This document shows positions 1 through 8,595 of a stretch of 64,000 nucleotides of DNA, piece after piece. The stretch's first letter is position 1; the number at the start of each line of letters is the position of its first letter. The position numbers and the translations under genes were made by a program. The stretch is from Salinibacter sp. 10B. GTDB taxonomy: Bacteria; Bacteroidota; Rhodothermia; Rhodothermales; Salinibacteraceae. The notes beneath the pieces are model-generated. The model was not told where the DNA came from. It worked only from the letters and a program-made list of their open reading frames with translations, and made no database searches. The stretch lies in contig NZ_MQWC01000004.1 in assembly GCF_002954405.1 (NCBI RefSeq), forward strand, positions 3,598,668 to 3,662,667, given 5' to 3'.

Positions 1-204
1 GACGTAATGTGGGACGAATACGGGACCTATCTCGAATCCCTCGACGGGCCCTCGTACCGAGAGGAAGTTTTTGGGTACATTGAGCAGGAAGACACGCCGC
101 GCCCGCTTCTGGAGCAGATCGACATTTTCCGAGAGGCCGGATTCCAAACCGCCGAGATTTTACACAAGAACACGACCTTCGCCGCGTTCGGTGTGATGAA
201 GTAG
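1..204 (+). CDS. C-terminal end of a class I SAM-dependent methyltransferase (partial)
   Basis: The frame is open from base 1, so this is the last 67 codons of a gene that begins outside the window. The fragment has a C-terminal pattern common in class I SAM-dependent methyltransferases of the tRNA/small-molecule type: a helical stretch (LLEQIDIFREAGF), a strand (AEILHKN) and a final FAAFGVMK. The SAM-binding Rossmann motifs would lie upstream and cannot be seen, so the substrate is unknown. It ends 35 bases before ilvD. The family call rests only on the tail and is moderate. Confidence 0.5.
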   Translation, partial: DVMWDEYGTYLESLDGPSYREEVFGYIEQEDTPRPLLEQIDIFREAGFQTAEILHKNTTFAAFGVMK

Positions 205-239
205 TCCGCGTGCGGCGGTCACCCTAGATTGACGACATT

Positions 240-1958
240 ATGGCTGACGCATCGACGAATGGGCATTCCAAAAAAATCCAGAGCCAGGAGGTCACCGACG
301 GCATGTGGTGTGCGCCCTCACGCGCCATGTTTCGGGCGATGGGCTACACCGACGAGGACCTCGACCAGCCGCTGATTGGCATTGCCAATCCGGCGGCCGA
401 CGTGACGCCCTGCAACGTGCACCTCGACGACGTGGCCGACGCCGCGCGCACCGGTCTCAAGAATGCCGGTGGCACTCCGATCGGCTTTGGGACCATCACG
501 GTGAGCGACGGCATCTCGATGGGGACGGAGGGCATGAAAGGGTCGCTCATTTCCCGCGAGGTGATTGCTGATTCGGTGGAGCTTGTCGCGTTTGCGGAGC
601 GGCTCGACGGCCTCGTGGTCCTCGGCGGCTGCGACAAAAACATGCCGGGTATGATGATGGCGGCCATTCGGGCCGACCTGCCGAGTGTCTTTCTCTATGG
701 CGGTTCGATCATGCCGGGCAAGCACCGGGGGCAGGACATCACGATCCAGAACGTTTTTGAGGCGCGGGGGGCGGTGGCCTCGGGGCAGATGACCGAAGAG
801 GAACTCGACGAAATGGAGCGTCACGCCTGTCCGGGGGCTGGCTCGTGCGGCGGCATGTTTACCGCCAACACGATGGCGTCGATCAGTGAGGCAATCGGCT
901 TTGCGCCGCTGGGGAGTGCGAGTCCGCCGGCGGAGGATGAATCGCGCTACGAGGTGGCGCGCGAATCTGGAGAACTGGTCGTAGAAGCCCTGGAAGAGCG
1001 TCGCCGACCGTCGGACTTCCTCAGCAAGAAGTCTTTCGAGAACGCGATTGCGTTGCAGGTGGCCGTGGGGGGATCCACGAACGGCGTGCTCCACCTTCTC
1101 GCGATGGCGGCGGAGGCGGGCGTCGATCTCTCCATCGAGGAGTTCGACGAGATCAGCCGTCGGACGCCCAAGATCGGCGATTTTCAGCCCGGGGGGCGGC
1201 GCGTAATGAACGATCTCCACGAGGTCGGCGGCGTGCCGGTCGTGCTGAAAGAACTGTTGGACGCCGACCTGCTGCACGGCGATGCCCTCACCGTGACGGG
1301 CGAAACGCTTGCGGAGGCGATCGAGCGGATCGATCCCCCGGCGATCGCAGACCTGGACGTTGACTACCTCTACACCGTCGATGAGCCGAAGAACGAGGAG
1401 GGGGCCATCCGCATCCTCACCGGCAACCTCGCGCCCGACGGGGCCGTGCTCAAGATTACCGGGGCCGATGACCTTCGGTTCGAAGGGACGGCCCGCGTCT
1501 TTGAAAACGAAGAAGAGGCGACGGCCCACGTGCAGAAGGGCAATATCGAGTCCGGCGACGCCATCTTTATCCGAAACGAAGGGCCGAAAGGGGGGCCGGG
1601 CATGCGCGAGATGCTGGGCGTGACGGCCGCGCGGGACGGGCAGGGACACGCCGAGGACGTGGCCCTCATCACCGACGGACGGTTCTCCGGGGCGACGCGG
1701 GGCCTTTCAATCGGACACGTGGCGCCGGAGGCGGCGGCCGGTGGGCCCATCGCTGCCGTGCAGGACGGAGACACGATCATCATCGACATTCCGGAGCGGC
1801 GACTGGAGATTGATCTCACGGACGAAGAAATAGAGGAGCGGCTGGACGACTGGTCGCCCCCTGCTCCGCAGTACAAGACCGGCGTGCTGGCAAAATACGC
1901 GACCCTCTTCGGCTCCGCCGCACAGGGCGCCATCAGCAACGTGACGCTCGACTCGTGA
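240..1958 (+). CDS. ilvD: Dihydroxy-acid dehydratase IlvD
   Basis: Catalyses dehydration of 2,3-dihydroxy-isovalerate and 2,3-dihydroxy-3-methylvalerate to the keto acids, the penultimate step of valine and isoleucine synthesis, in the cytosol. The protein is 572 residues, close to the usual bacterial length. The three cysteines expected to ligate the iron-sulfur cluster are present: Cys58 in PCNVHL, Cys131 in CDKNMPG and Cys203 in [12 protein letters not shown] (first Cys of that stretch at 197). The C-terminal swivelling domain with GRFSGATRG is intact. cimA follows on the same strand 96 bases on, suggesting joint expression of a branched-chain amino acid pair. The start is the first ATG of the conserved frame; no clear Shine-Dalgarno is seen. 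Confidence 0.97.
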   Translation: MADASTNGHSKKIQSQEVTDGMWCAPSRAMFRAMGYTDEDLDQPLIGIANPAADVTPCNVHLDDVADAARTGLKNAGGTPIGFGTITVSDGISMGTEGMKGSLISREVIADSVELVAFAERLDGLVVLGGCDKNMPGMMMAAIRADLPSVFLYGGSIMPGKHRGQDITIQNVFEARGAVASGQMTEEELDEMERHACPGAGSCGGMFTANTMASISEAIGFAPLGSASPPAEDESRYEVARESGELVVEALEERRRPSDFLSKKSFENAIALQVAVGGSTNGVLHLLAMAAEAGVDLSIEEFDEISRRTPKIGDFQPGGRRVMNDLHEVGGVPVVLKELLDADLLHGDALTVTGETLAEAIERIDPPAIADLDVDYLYTVDEPKNEEGAIRILTGNLAPDGAVLKITGADDLRFEGTARVFENEEEATAHVQKGNIESGDAIFIRNEGPKGGPGMREMLGVTAARDGQGHAEDVALITDGRFSGATRGLSIGHVAPEAAAGGPIAAVQDGDTIIIDIPERRLEIDLTDEEIEERLDDWSPPAPQYKTGVLAKYATLFGSAAQGAISNVTLDS

Positions 1959-1979
1959 GACGTGAATCGTGAGACGTGA
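1953..1979 (+). repeat. 13-bp tandem direct repeat across the ilvD stop codon
   Basis: TCGTGAGACGTGA occurs at 1953-1965 and again at 1967-1979, separated by one base. The first copy contains the ilvD stop codon. It resembles the short GTGA/GAATCG-type low-complexity strings found in other intergenic regions of this window. Confidence 0.8.
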
Positions 1980-2054
1980 TAGCGGTCGCGTTCATTAATC
2001 GACCCGTCCGCGTCGCGCACATACGCCCACACTCCCATACGCACACAGCAGACA

Positions 2055-3662
2055 ATGACGGACGCAGTCGAACTCTTCGACACCACCCTCCGCGACGGCA
2101 CCCAGGGCGAGCACGTCACCCTCTCGGCCCACGACAAGGTGCGCATTGCCCAGAAACTGGATGCCTTCGGGATTGACGTGATTGAGGGCGGCTGGCCAGG
2201 CTCCAATCCGAAGGATCAGGCGTTCTTTGAGGAGGCAAAGGGCATTGAGTGGGAGCACGCGGCCATCTGCGCGTTTGGCTCCACCCGCCACGCCTCCAAC
2301 GCGCCCGCCGACGATCCGAATCTGCAGGCTCTCATTGAGGCGCAGACCGATGTCGTATCGATCTTTGGCAAGTCGTGGACGCTGCACGTGGAGCAGGCCC
2401 TCGGCATTTCGCTGAAAGAAAATCTGGATCTCATCCGCTCGTCCGTCGCCTTTCTTCGTGAGCATGGCAAGCGCGTGATCTACGACGCCGAGCACTTCTT
2501 TGACGGCTACGCCGACCATCCGGAGTACGCCCTCAAAACGCTTCGGGCCGCGGCGGAGGCGGGGGCCGACACGCTCGTGCTCTGCGACACCAACGGCGGC
2601 TCGCTCCCGCACGACATCCACGAGGTGACGGCCACGGTGCACGGTGAGGTGGAGACGAGGCTCGGCATTCACGCCCACAACGACGGCGGGTGCGGGGTGG
2701 CCAATAGTCTGGCGGCCGTGCGAGGCGGGGCGCGGCACGTGCAGGGGACCATCAACGGCCTGGGCGAGCGGTGCGGCAACGCTGACCTGTGCTCCGTCAT
2801 TCCCGACCTGCAACTCAAGATGGGCTACGACTGCGTTGAGGAGGAGCAACTGACGACGCTGGCCGACCTGTCCGGCTTTACGAACGAAATCGCGAATCTC
2901 GACCCAAACGACGGCGCGCCGTACGTGGGGCGCAGTGCCTTCACGCACAAGGGCGGCATTCACGTCTCCGCCGTCATGAAGGAGCCGAGCACCTACGAGC
3001 ACGTAGAGCCCGAAGCGGTGGGCAACCGCCGCCGCGCACTGGTGTCCGACCTTTCGGGCAAGAGCAACATCCGCTACAAGGCCGACGAGATGGGGCTTGA
3101 TCTCGACTCGGACGATGCGGCGCAGGCCGTCGAGCGGATTAAAGAGCTAGAGCACCTCGGCTACGAGTTTCAGGGCGCCGAGGCCTCCTTTGAGCTGCTG
3201 TTGCGCACCATTCAAGGCGATGTCCCCGACTTCTTCGACCTGGAGCGCATGCGCGTGTGGAGCGGACAGGACGACGAGGGGGATCAGACGGTCGAAGCCT
3301 CGCTCGCCCTCACGGTGCAGGCGCAGCGCACGCTGGCGGTGGCGGAGGGGAATGGACCGGTGGACGCGCTTTCCAACGCGATGGGGGAGGGGCTGGAGTC
3401 CTTCTATCCGCACCTCGACGACGTACATCTTACCGACTACAAGGTGCGTGTCTTGACGCCGCAGGACGGAACGGGGGCCACGGTGCGTGTTCTCATTGAA
3501 CACAGTAACGGCGCGCAAACCTGGAATACCGTCGGCGTTTCGGCCAACATTCTCGATGCGAGCTGGCAGGCGCTGGCCGACGGCGTGCGCTACTTTCTCC
3601 TACACGCGGCCCCGGAAGGGGACGTGGAATCTTCTGCCGAAACGGACGTGGCCGCGGCCTGA
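2055..3662 (+). CDS. cimA: (R)-citramalate synthase CimA
   Basis: Condenses pyruvate with acetyl-CoA to give (R)-citramalate, the threonine-independent entry to 2-ketobutyrate and isoleucine. The N-terminal TIM barrel begins with [12 protein letters not shown], where Arg and Asp bind substrate and metal, and has the metal-binding H206-A-H208-ND motif followed by GGCG. Residues from about 390 form the LeuA-type allosteric dimer domain. At 535 residues with [12 protein letters not shown] near the N-terminus it fits the CimA/TIGR00977 type better than isopropylmalate or homocitrate synthase. It lies downstream of ilvD and ends 3 bases from the convergent next gene. Feedback by isoleucine is known in the family but not readable here. 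Confidence 0.93.
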   Translation: MTDAVELFDTTLRDGTQGEHVTLSAHDKVRIAQKLDAFGIDVIEGGWPGSNPKDQAFFEEAKGIEWEHAAICAFGSTRHASNAPADDPNLQALIEAQTDVVSIFGKSWTLHVEQALGISLKENLDLIRSSVAFLREHGKRVIYDAEHFFDGYADHPEYALKTLRAAAEAGADTLVLCDTNGGSLPHDIHEVTATVHGEVETRLGIHAHNDGGCGVANSLAAVRGGARHVQGTINGLGERCGNADLCSVIPDLQLKMGYDCVEEEQLTTLADLSGFTNEIANLDPNDGAPYVGRSAFTHKGGIHVSAVMKEPSTYEHVEPEAVGNRRRALVSDLSGKSNIRYKADEMGLDLDSDDAAQAVERIKELEHLGYEFQGAEASFELLLRTIQGDVPDFFDLERMRVWSGQDDEGDQTVEASLALTVQAQRTLAVAEGNGPVDALSNAMGEGLESFYPHLDDVHLTDYKVRVLTPQDGTGATVRVLIEHSNGAQTWNTVGVSANILDASWQALADGVRYFLLHAAPEGDVESSAETDVAAA

Positions 3663-3665
3663 ACG

Positions 3666-4148
3666 TTACGCGACCTTCTCTGGAGACGACGGGTTCACGT
3701 CGGCGGGCTCGGGGATGGAGTCGCCCGAGGCAGCAAGCCGATCCTTCCCATTGAGAGCAGCGTCGGCCTCCTGACGCGTCCGTACCGCTTTCGACCAGGC
3801 CGCGTTCAATAGCTCATAGTCGAGGGCCTGCCAGTCCTCCGGTACATTCTCCACGCATTTGAAGCCGTAGGCGACGGGGGAGAGGCTGGCACGCGGCGCA
3901 CTGGACATGGAGATGAGGTGAGAGCGACCCAGTCCGAGCCGAAACTCGCCGTGCAGCTGGCCCAGAATGCAGTGCTTTCCATCGTCGAGCTCCAACGTCT
4001 CGGAGTCTACACGTCGATGCCACCCCGGGTCGAAGTCGTCGAGGTACGTGGCTCCGCGCTGTACTCGCTTGCGGACAGCCTCAGGGGTGATCTGCTGTGT
4101 GCGGCGGGCCTGCCACCAATCGCGAACGCGCTCAAGGAGGGTCAGCAT
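3666..4148 (-). CDS. Conserved hypothetical protein with GW-ID-LD-C-LGQ-GEF signature
   Basis: A 160-residue protein with no signal peptide or membrane span. The middle part carries a recognisable pattern: RGATYLDDFDPGWHRRVD, then LELDDGKHCILGQLHGEF, then YGF and, 20 residues on, a LNAAWSKAVRTRQ helix. I know this arrangement from uncharacterised small proteins of Actinobacteria and their phages; no function has been assigned to my knowledge. The last 35 residues are low-complexity and acidic. The gene converges on cimA with only 3 bases between stops. The ATG at 4148 is the only reasonable start. A sporadic family distribution would suggest transfer, but codon use looks normal here. Confidence 0.6.
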   Translation of the reverse strand: MLTLLERVRDWWQARRTQQITPEAVRKRVQRGATYLDDFDPGWHRRVDSETLELDDGKHCILGQLHGEFRLGLGRSHLISMSSAPRASLSPVAYGFKCVENVPEDWQALDYELLNAAWSKAVRTRQEADAALNGKDRLAASGDSIPEPADVNPSSPEKVA

Positions 4149-4421
4149 AGAACGAGGTCGGATCGGACGAAAATCAGTGGATGTCTATGTACCATGAGGA
4201 GACTCCGGGGATCCATTTCGCCAGGGGCGAGGTATTGGATTCTTGTTTGGAGTGTTGTCGAGAGAGGGGGAGAAGGGCGTGTGGGAGCATGGGGGCGGCA
4301 CTACGAATTTTTGCTTCCTATCTGTGCTCCCTTTCGCCCACGCTCCCGTGCTCATCCTGGCACGAGAGGAAAAGAGCCTCAGAGCTACCGTGCATTGGTT
4401 TGTTGACCGACGCTTGGAGGC

Positions 4422-4706
4422 TTACCCCCGCGCATTCAGGGCCATATCGACGAGCGCCCGGTGGGCATCCTCGGGCGTGTGGAGCGACTCGTTGAAGTCA
4501 ATCCGGAGCTCCTTTTGCCCGTTGGCCATATCGACGTCAAGCGTGATGCCCTCTGCGTCGATGTCCGTCATGCGAGCCGCCGTTGCGCCCGCTTCTCCAG
4601 CGTAGACCTGGGCGAAGAGCAGCAGGTCGTCCGCGTGCTCTTCGTTCATGTGGTTGATGATGCGGGTGGCATCCTCTTCGGAAAGAACGTGATCGCGGTG
4701 TTCCAT
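4422..4706 (-). CDS. DUF2470 domain protein (HugZ C-terminal-like)
   Basis: A 94-residue protein that is essentially one DUF2470 domain, the region found at the C-terminus of pyridoxamine-phosphate-oxidase-fold haem-utilisation proteins (HugZ) and also alone. The signature is INHMNEEHADDLLLFAQ at about residues 17-33, followed by GATAARMTDIDAEGI. Freestanding copies have no established function; a haem or flavin-linked role is guessed only from the fused relatives. The 273 bases between this gene and the stop-convergent gene below it contain only GC-rich sequence without a clear gene. Start at 4706 gives a full-length domain. Confidence 0.75.
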   Translation of the reverse strand: MEHRDHVLSEEDATRIINHMNEEHADDLLLFAQVYAGEAGATAARMTDIDAEGITLDVDMANGQKELRIDFNESLHTPEDAHRALVDMALNARG

Positions 4707-4917
4707 TGAGAGACAGGAGGATATGGTGGAAGTTAGACAATGATCATACGTCGTCTAGACTGAACATGTTGGCGGAGATCGAAGGGGGAGGGCGGTCACT
4801 CTGAGAGAGGAGTATTCGGCGGGATTCAAAACTCCTCTTGAAGCGGGAAGCAATTTTCAGAGTGCTGCGTGAGATACACAAACATTCATCGTCCGACACC
4901 AATTCTCCGTTTCCGTT

Positions 4918-5730
4918 ATGGCCTACGAGGTAGACGACTTTCAGCAGGATGTCATTGAGACGAGTGAGGAGACCCCGGTACTCGTCGATTTTTGGGCGCC
5001 CTGGTGTGGGCCGTGCCGGCAGCTGAGCCCGGTACTGGAATCGCTGGCGGAAGAGGCGGACGACTGGATCCTTGTGAAGGTGAACGTGGACGACAATCAA
5101 GAGCCCGCGCAGGCGTACGGCGTCCGCGGCATTCCGGCCGTGAAGCTGTTTGTAGACGGTGAGGTGGCCGCCGAGTTTACCGGGGCCAAGCCCGAGCACG
5201 CCATTCGCACGTGGCTGGACGAGAACATGCCGAGCGAGGAGAAGGCGCGCATTGAGAAGGCCAAGGAGGCGCTCGACGACGGGGATCGGGAAGAAGCCGA
5301 GCAGCAGTTGTGGCCTGTTCTTGAGGAGAATCCCGATCATAACGAGGCACAGGTGCTCATGGCGCGGGCGCTGGCGTTCAAGGATCCCACTCGAGCACAG
5401 GCCCTCGCCGAGGCTTCAGATGTAGCCGATCCGACGCTCCGACAGGTGCGCGATGCTGTGCAGACGCTTGCGCGCCTTCTGGAACTCGCGGACGAATCCG
5501 ACGGGCTTCCGGACGGGGACGGACACGACGAGTACGCTGCCGCTATCGAGGCCCTGGCCGACCATGATTACGACGCAGCGCTCGATCACTTCATCGACGT
5601 TGTACGGGTCAATCGCGACTACGACGACGACGGTGCTCGGAAAGCCTGCATCGCGCTCTTTACGCTTCTCGGGGAGCAGCATCCGGTCACGCAAGAGCAT
5701 CGCCGCACGTTCGACATGGCGCTCTACTAA
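4918..5730 (+). CDS. cnoX: Thioredoxin-TPR protein (CnoX/YbbN-like co-chaperone)
   Basis: An N-terminal thioredoxin domain (about residues 1-108) with an intact active site W29-C30-G-P-C33 and the cis-Pro loop GIPAVKLF, followed by tandem helical TPR-like repeats to residue 270. This is the domain order of E. coli CnoX (YbbN), which holds oxidatively stressed proteins and passes them to GroEL. Unlike the E. coli protein, which has lost the first cysteine of the motif, this one keeps both, so disulfide reduction is possible. Cytosolic: no signal peptide. The 211-base upstream gap presumably holds its promoter since the preceding gene is divergent. Confidence 0.9.
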   Translation: MAYEVDDFQQDVIETSEETPVLVDFWAPWCGPCRQLSPVLESLAEEADDWILVKVNVDDNQEPAQAYGVRGIPAVKLFVDGEVAAEFTGAKPEHAIRTWLDENMPSEEKARIEKAKEALDDGDREEAEQQLWPVLEENPDHNEAQVLMARALAFKDPTRAQALAEASDVADPTLRQVRDAVQTLARLLELADESDGLPDGDGHDEYAAAIEALADHDYDAALDHFIDVVRVNRDYDDDGARKACIALFTLLGEQHPVTQEHRRTFDMALY

Positions 5731-5783
5731 CACGACGGTGCTATTGAAAATGTCTCTATGCGACGGAGAAAGACACGTTCGTC

Positions 5784-5804
5784 GCTCTGAGCTTGACTCA
5801 GAGC
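5784..5804. terminator. 8-bp perfect hairpin downstream of the thioredoxin gene
   Basis: GCTCTGAG (5784-5791) and CTCAGAGC (5797-5804) pair perfectly around a 5-base loop, 54 bases after the cnoX stop. There is no T-run after it, so intrinsic termination is uncertain; it could equally stabilise the 3' end. The rest of 5731-6037 has no gene; bases 5951-6000 are a GAAT/GCGGAAT-rich low-complexity string. Confidence 0.45.
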
Positions 5805-6037
5805 CCATCTATTGATTGTGGAGACCTCTACTTTTCGGCTGAATGGGCTCCAAATCAAGTTTGGACATCTAGATGTCCAGGAGCGACGATGGAGCTCACT
5901 TCTCACGTTTGGAGAATGGTTCCACGCCAATTCAATAGCACCACCCGTACGAACTGCGAAGTTCGGAGTGCGGAATTTGGAATGAGAAACGTGAAGAATT
6001 GACCCGCCCACCTCCCCACGCACTCACATCGGCACCC

Positions 6038-6454
6038 ATGTCAGCAAAACCGGATGACCTTCCCGACGCCGCCCAGCACGTTCACACTGCCACCGTCCCT
6101 GTGCGCTGGGGGGATCTCGACGCAGCGGGACACGTCAACAACAGTTGCTTCTTTACCTACTTCGAGGAGGCGCGGGTGAACTGGCTCGGGACGGTGCTCG
6201 ACGGGCCGCTCTTTACGGAGTCGGGGCCGGTGCTTGCCAATGCGACCTGCGATTTCAAGCAGCCCCTGACCCATCCGGCCACGCTCATCATTGAGGTGTA
6301 CGCGACTCCGCCGGGGCGTTCGAGCATGAAGACTGCCTACAAGGCAATGCTCGAGTCGTCCGGGACAGTGGTGGCGACGGGTACGGCTGTGCTCGTGTGG
6401 GTCAGCGTGGCGACGGGCGAACCGGTGCCGGTGCCCGATCTGGGACTGCGGTAG
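6038..6454 (+). CDS. Hotdog-fold acyl-CoA thioesterase (4HBT family)
   Basis: A 138-residue single-domain hotdog thioesterase. The family signature RWGDLDAAGHVNNSCFFTYFEEAR (first half at residues 22-31) has the catalytic Asp and the long central helix, and the rest alternates strands as expected. Members hydrolyse acyl-CoA thioesters in the cytosol; the exact substrate cannot be read. An upstream in-frame ATG at 5999 exists, but the 13 residues it adds are Pro-rich and precede the conserved domain, so the ATG at 6038 is preferred. A second, distinct thioesterase lies at 27728-28144. It converges on the dioxygenase gene with a strong hairpin between them. Confidence 0.88.
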   Translation: MSAKPDDLPDAAQHVHTATVPVRWGDLDAAGHVNNSCFFTYFEEARVNWLGTVLDGPLFTESGPVLANATCDFKQPLTHPATLIIEVYATPPGRSSMKTAYKAMLESSGTVVATGTAVLVWVSVATGEPVPVPDLGLR

Positions 6455-6547
6455 CACGGGCAGACGCCAGGTACTCCGACTGAATTCCAGGTTGCGTGGT
6501 CGGACTGTGGATCTGCGGGAGTGTCTGAGAGTCGAGAGGGATGTCCA

Positions 6548-6578
6548 CGTAGCGCCGTTGGAGTCCAACGGCACTACG
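6548..6578. terminator. Long hairpin between convergent genes (bidirectional terminator candidate)
   Basis: GCCGTTGGA (6554-6562) and TCCAACGGC (6564-6572) form a perfect 9-bp stem; after one C-A mismatch, CGTAG (6548-6552) and CTACG (6574-6578) add five more pairs. It sits between the stops of the thioesterase (plus) and the dioxygenase (minus). Flanking T/A-runs are weak (TTCATTTGATTTCATT follows on the plus strand). Confidence 0.55.
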
Positions 6579-6601
6579 CGAGCGACCCTGTTCATTTGAT
6601 T

Positions 6602-7576
6602 TCATTCATCCCAGGAGCGGCGGCCCAGCAAGCGCTCCCCCAGATCGGTCAGCTCCGCGCGATCATAATGTTTCTTTTCCCATTCGCGCGGGTCTCCGGG
6701 AAACGCGACGCCCTTCGGGTGCTCCTGGTTTTTCCACGAGTGAATCCGACGCTCACGGGCCTCTTCATTCCCTTCGGCCGCGGGGTACATCGATACGTAC
6801 TGCGCCATGCGGATCTTCTCGTCGGAGGTGTTGGGTCGGATGCCGTGGGGGAGGAGCGAGTTGAAGATCACGAGGTCGCCCGCTTCCATTGGCACATGCG
6901 TGGGCTCTAAGTCGCCCAGGTCCGGGTGGAACGGATCCCGGTTCTCCGGTTGTGAGTCGATCCAGTCGTCGAGGTTGTGGAAGATCTCCGGCACGCACTG
7001 AAAGCCGCCGACCTCGGGACCGGCGTCGGTGAGTGCAAGGACGCCCTGGACGTTGATGGGGAGCGGATCATCTGACGTGTCGACGTCCCAGTGGATAAAG
7101 CCGTCGGATGGGTCGGCTTCCGGGTCTGGCGTGTTGAGGTTGGCCCGGTCGATCGACACCCAGAGCTCTTCCCGGTCCCAGATGTCGACGAAGGCGTTGT
7201 AAATGCGGGGCGTCTGTCGGGTGTCCCAGAGATACTGGTGATTGTAGATCTCGACCATTCCGTTTCCGGAGAGCTCTTCCATCTCGTGCGCTCTGCGGTC
7301 CCCGATATTCCACGTCGAGGGATCGTCCGGGTCCATGTCCTGAAACTCCCAGAGAAGGGCCTTCAGCCGTTCGACGTGGGCGGCCGGAATGGCATTGGGG
7401 ATGACCACGTAGCCCCAGTTCGTCCACTGCTTCCAATCTTCCGCCGAGAGCACGCGGCGTGGAAGGGTTTTCTCGATGTCCCTCAGTTGCGTGTCGAGGA
7501 CCTCGGACTGATTGCCCTCGTGGTCGGGGGTTGCGTTATTCTCCTCTTGCTCAGCGGTTGCGGCGGTATTTTTCAT
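6602..7576 (-). CDS. Phytanoyl-CoA dioxygenase (PhyH) family Fe(II)/2-oxoglutarate oxygenase
   Basis: A 324-residue protein of the PhyH family, whose members hydroxylate a substrate using Fe(II), oxygen and 2-oxoglutarate. The metal motif is visible: His-x-Asp in FIHWDVDTSDD, the distal His in LLPHGIRPNTS, and an Arg ten residues on (EKIRMAQY) that would bind 2-oxoglutarate. The N-terminal 30 residues are polar and probably disordered. The longer reading from 7666 begins inside the divergent promoter region, so the ATG at 7576 (MKNTAATA) is chosen. It is divergent from an AraC regulator with a palindrome between them, so expression is probably controlled by that protein. The substrate is unknown; ectoine hydroxylase belongs to this superfamily but is shorter and different in sequence. 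Confidence 0.88.
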   Translation of the reverse strand: MKNTAATAEQEENNATPDHEGNQSEVLDTQLRDIEKTLPRRVLSAEDWKQWTNWGYVVIPNAIPAAHVERLKALLWEFQDMDPDDPSTWNIGDRRAHEMEELSGNGMVEIYNHQYLWDTRQTPRIYNAFVDIWDREELWVSIDRANLNTPDPEADPSDGFIHWDVDTSDDPLPINVQGVLALTDAGPEVGGFQCVPEIFHNLDDWIDSQPENRDPFHPDLGDLEPTHVPMEAGDLVIFNSLLPHGIRPNTSDEKIRMAQYVSMYPAAEGNEEARERRIHSWKNQEHPKGVAFPGDPREWEKKHYDRAELTDLGERLLGRRSWDE

Positions 7577-7653
7577 GGTCTCAGGCCTCTGTTGGTGATT
7601 CGAGGGGATCAACGTGCTCCCAACATAACATTCCGCCGACCGCCAGAATTTGC

Positions 7654-7675
7654 GTATTATGCTCATTGATAATAC
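7654..7675. promoter_or_regulatory. 22-bp palindrome between divergent dioxygenase and AraC genes (operator candidate)
   Basis: GTATTAT (7654-7660) and ATAATAC (7669-7675) are perfect inverted half-sites separated by 8 bases, in an AT-rich patch of an otherwise GC-rich genome. It lies 78 bases upstream of the dioxygenase start and 42 bases upstream of the regulator start, where a shared operator would be expected. That the AraC protein binds it is inference. Confidence 0.6.
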
Positions 7676-7716
7676 TATTCTGCTGTTTCAAAAGGTGAAA
7701 TGGCCACACTGGGACC

Positions 7717-8595
7717 ATGAAACCCCTTTTTGAGAATGTCACCGTTCCTCAGGAGTCGTCCTGGGCGCTGCTCAATCGGAAGCTTCCTGAGGGCATTCCC
7801 TTCGAGTGGCATTATCACCCGGAGTTTGAGCTGACGCTCACGATGAACAGTCGGGGGCAGCGGTTTATCGGGGATCACATTGGGGACTACAAGGATGGCG
7901 ATCTGGTGCTCGTCGGCCCCAACCTTCCGCACACGTGGGAGTCGCAGGAGCAGGACGATCCCACGGAGCCCCACGTGGCCATCGTGATGTGGTTTTCGCG
8001 CGAGTGGGTGTCCACGATGAGCCAGTCGTTTCCTGAACTCAGACCAGTGGCCCGCCTCCTTCGCTCGGCTGGGCGAGGGCTTTCCTTTGGAGAGGACACC
8101 GCAGCCGAGATCCGGCCGCGGGCGACGTCGCTTCCGGAGCTTGATCGGATGGAGCGCCTTCCGGTCTTCCTTTCCATTCTCGTACAGCTTACCCAGGCCG
8201 CGAACCCCGAGCCGCTGGCCTCGGTCGCGCCGACGGAGGAGATGCATCACCCCGATCAGGAGCGGGTGCGGCATGTGCTCGATCACATCCATGAGCACTA
8301 CACGGAGGAGATTCCAATCGCCCGGCTTGCGGAGATTGCCTGCCTCAGCCGGTCGGCGTTCTCGCGCATGTTCAAGCGGACCCTGGGCGTCACGGTCACC
8401 GAGTACATTAAGAAGCTCCGGATCGGCCGCGCCTGCGCCCTGCTCATCAAGGATCAGCGACTGATTTCGGAAATTGCGGGAGCGGTCGGGTACAACAACC
8501 TCTCGAACTTTAACCGGCAATTTCAGGACGTGAAGGACGAGACGCCGAGCAGTTTTCGAGAGACGTATCGGGAGCGATTCCAGCCGGATCAATGA
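7717..8595 (+). CDS. AraC-family transcriptional regulator (cupin plus two HTH motifs)
   Basis: A 292-residue regulator. Residues 1-130 form a cupin-like sensor domain with the pattern EWHYHPEFELTL and GDLVLVGPNLPHTW; the histidines resemble those of AraC-type sensors that bind small ligands. Residues 185-285 are the AraC DNA-binding domain: the first HTH in IPIARLAEIACLSRSAFSRMFK, the second in LISEIAGAVGYNNLSNFNRQF, ending with PSSFR. It is divergent from the PhyH dioxygenase and probably controls it, perhaps with autoregulation. Its stop overlaps the last seven bases of the convergent kinase gene. The ligand is unknown. Confidence 0.92.
   Translation: MKPLFENVTVPQESSWALLNRKLPEGIPFEWHYHPEFELTLTMNSRGQRFIGDHIGDYKDGDLVLVGPNLPHTWESQEQDDPTEPHVAIVMWFSREWVSTMSQSFPELRPVARLLRSAGRGLSFGEDTAAEIRPRATSLPELDRMERLPVFLSILVQLTQAANPEPLASVAPTEEMHHPDQERVRHVLDHIHEHYTEEIPIARLAEIACLSRSAFSRMFKRTLGVTVTEYIKKLRIGRACALLIKDQRLISEIAGAVGYNNLSNFNRQFQDVKDETPSSFRETYRERFQPDQ

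Noticed and set aside
318-1649. A 443-codon minus-strand frame opposite ilvD
   Set aside because: Shadow of a conserved gene; His/Arg-rich composition typical of antisense frames in GC-rich DNA.
4149-4421. A GC-rich inverted-looking segment (GTGTGGGAGCATG against CACGCTCCCGTGCTCA)
   Set aside because: Pairing is imperfect and no better than expected for such composition; no terminator or RNA gene supported.
6602-7576. Assigning the PhyH gene as ectoine hydroxylase (ectD)
   Set aside because: It shares only superfamily metal ligands, is longer, and no ect genes are adjacent.
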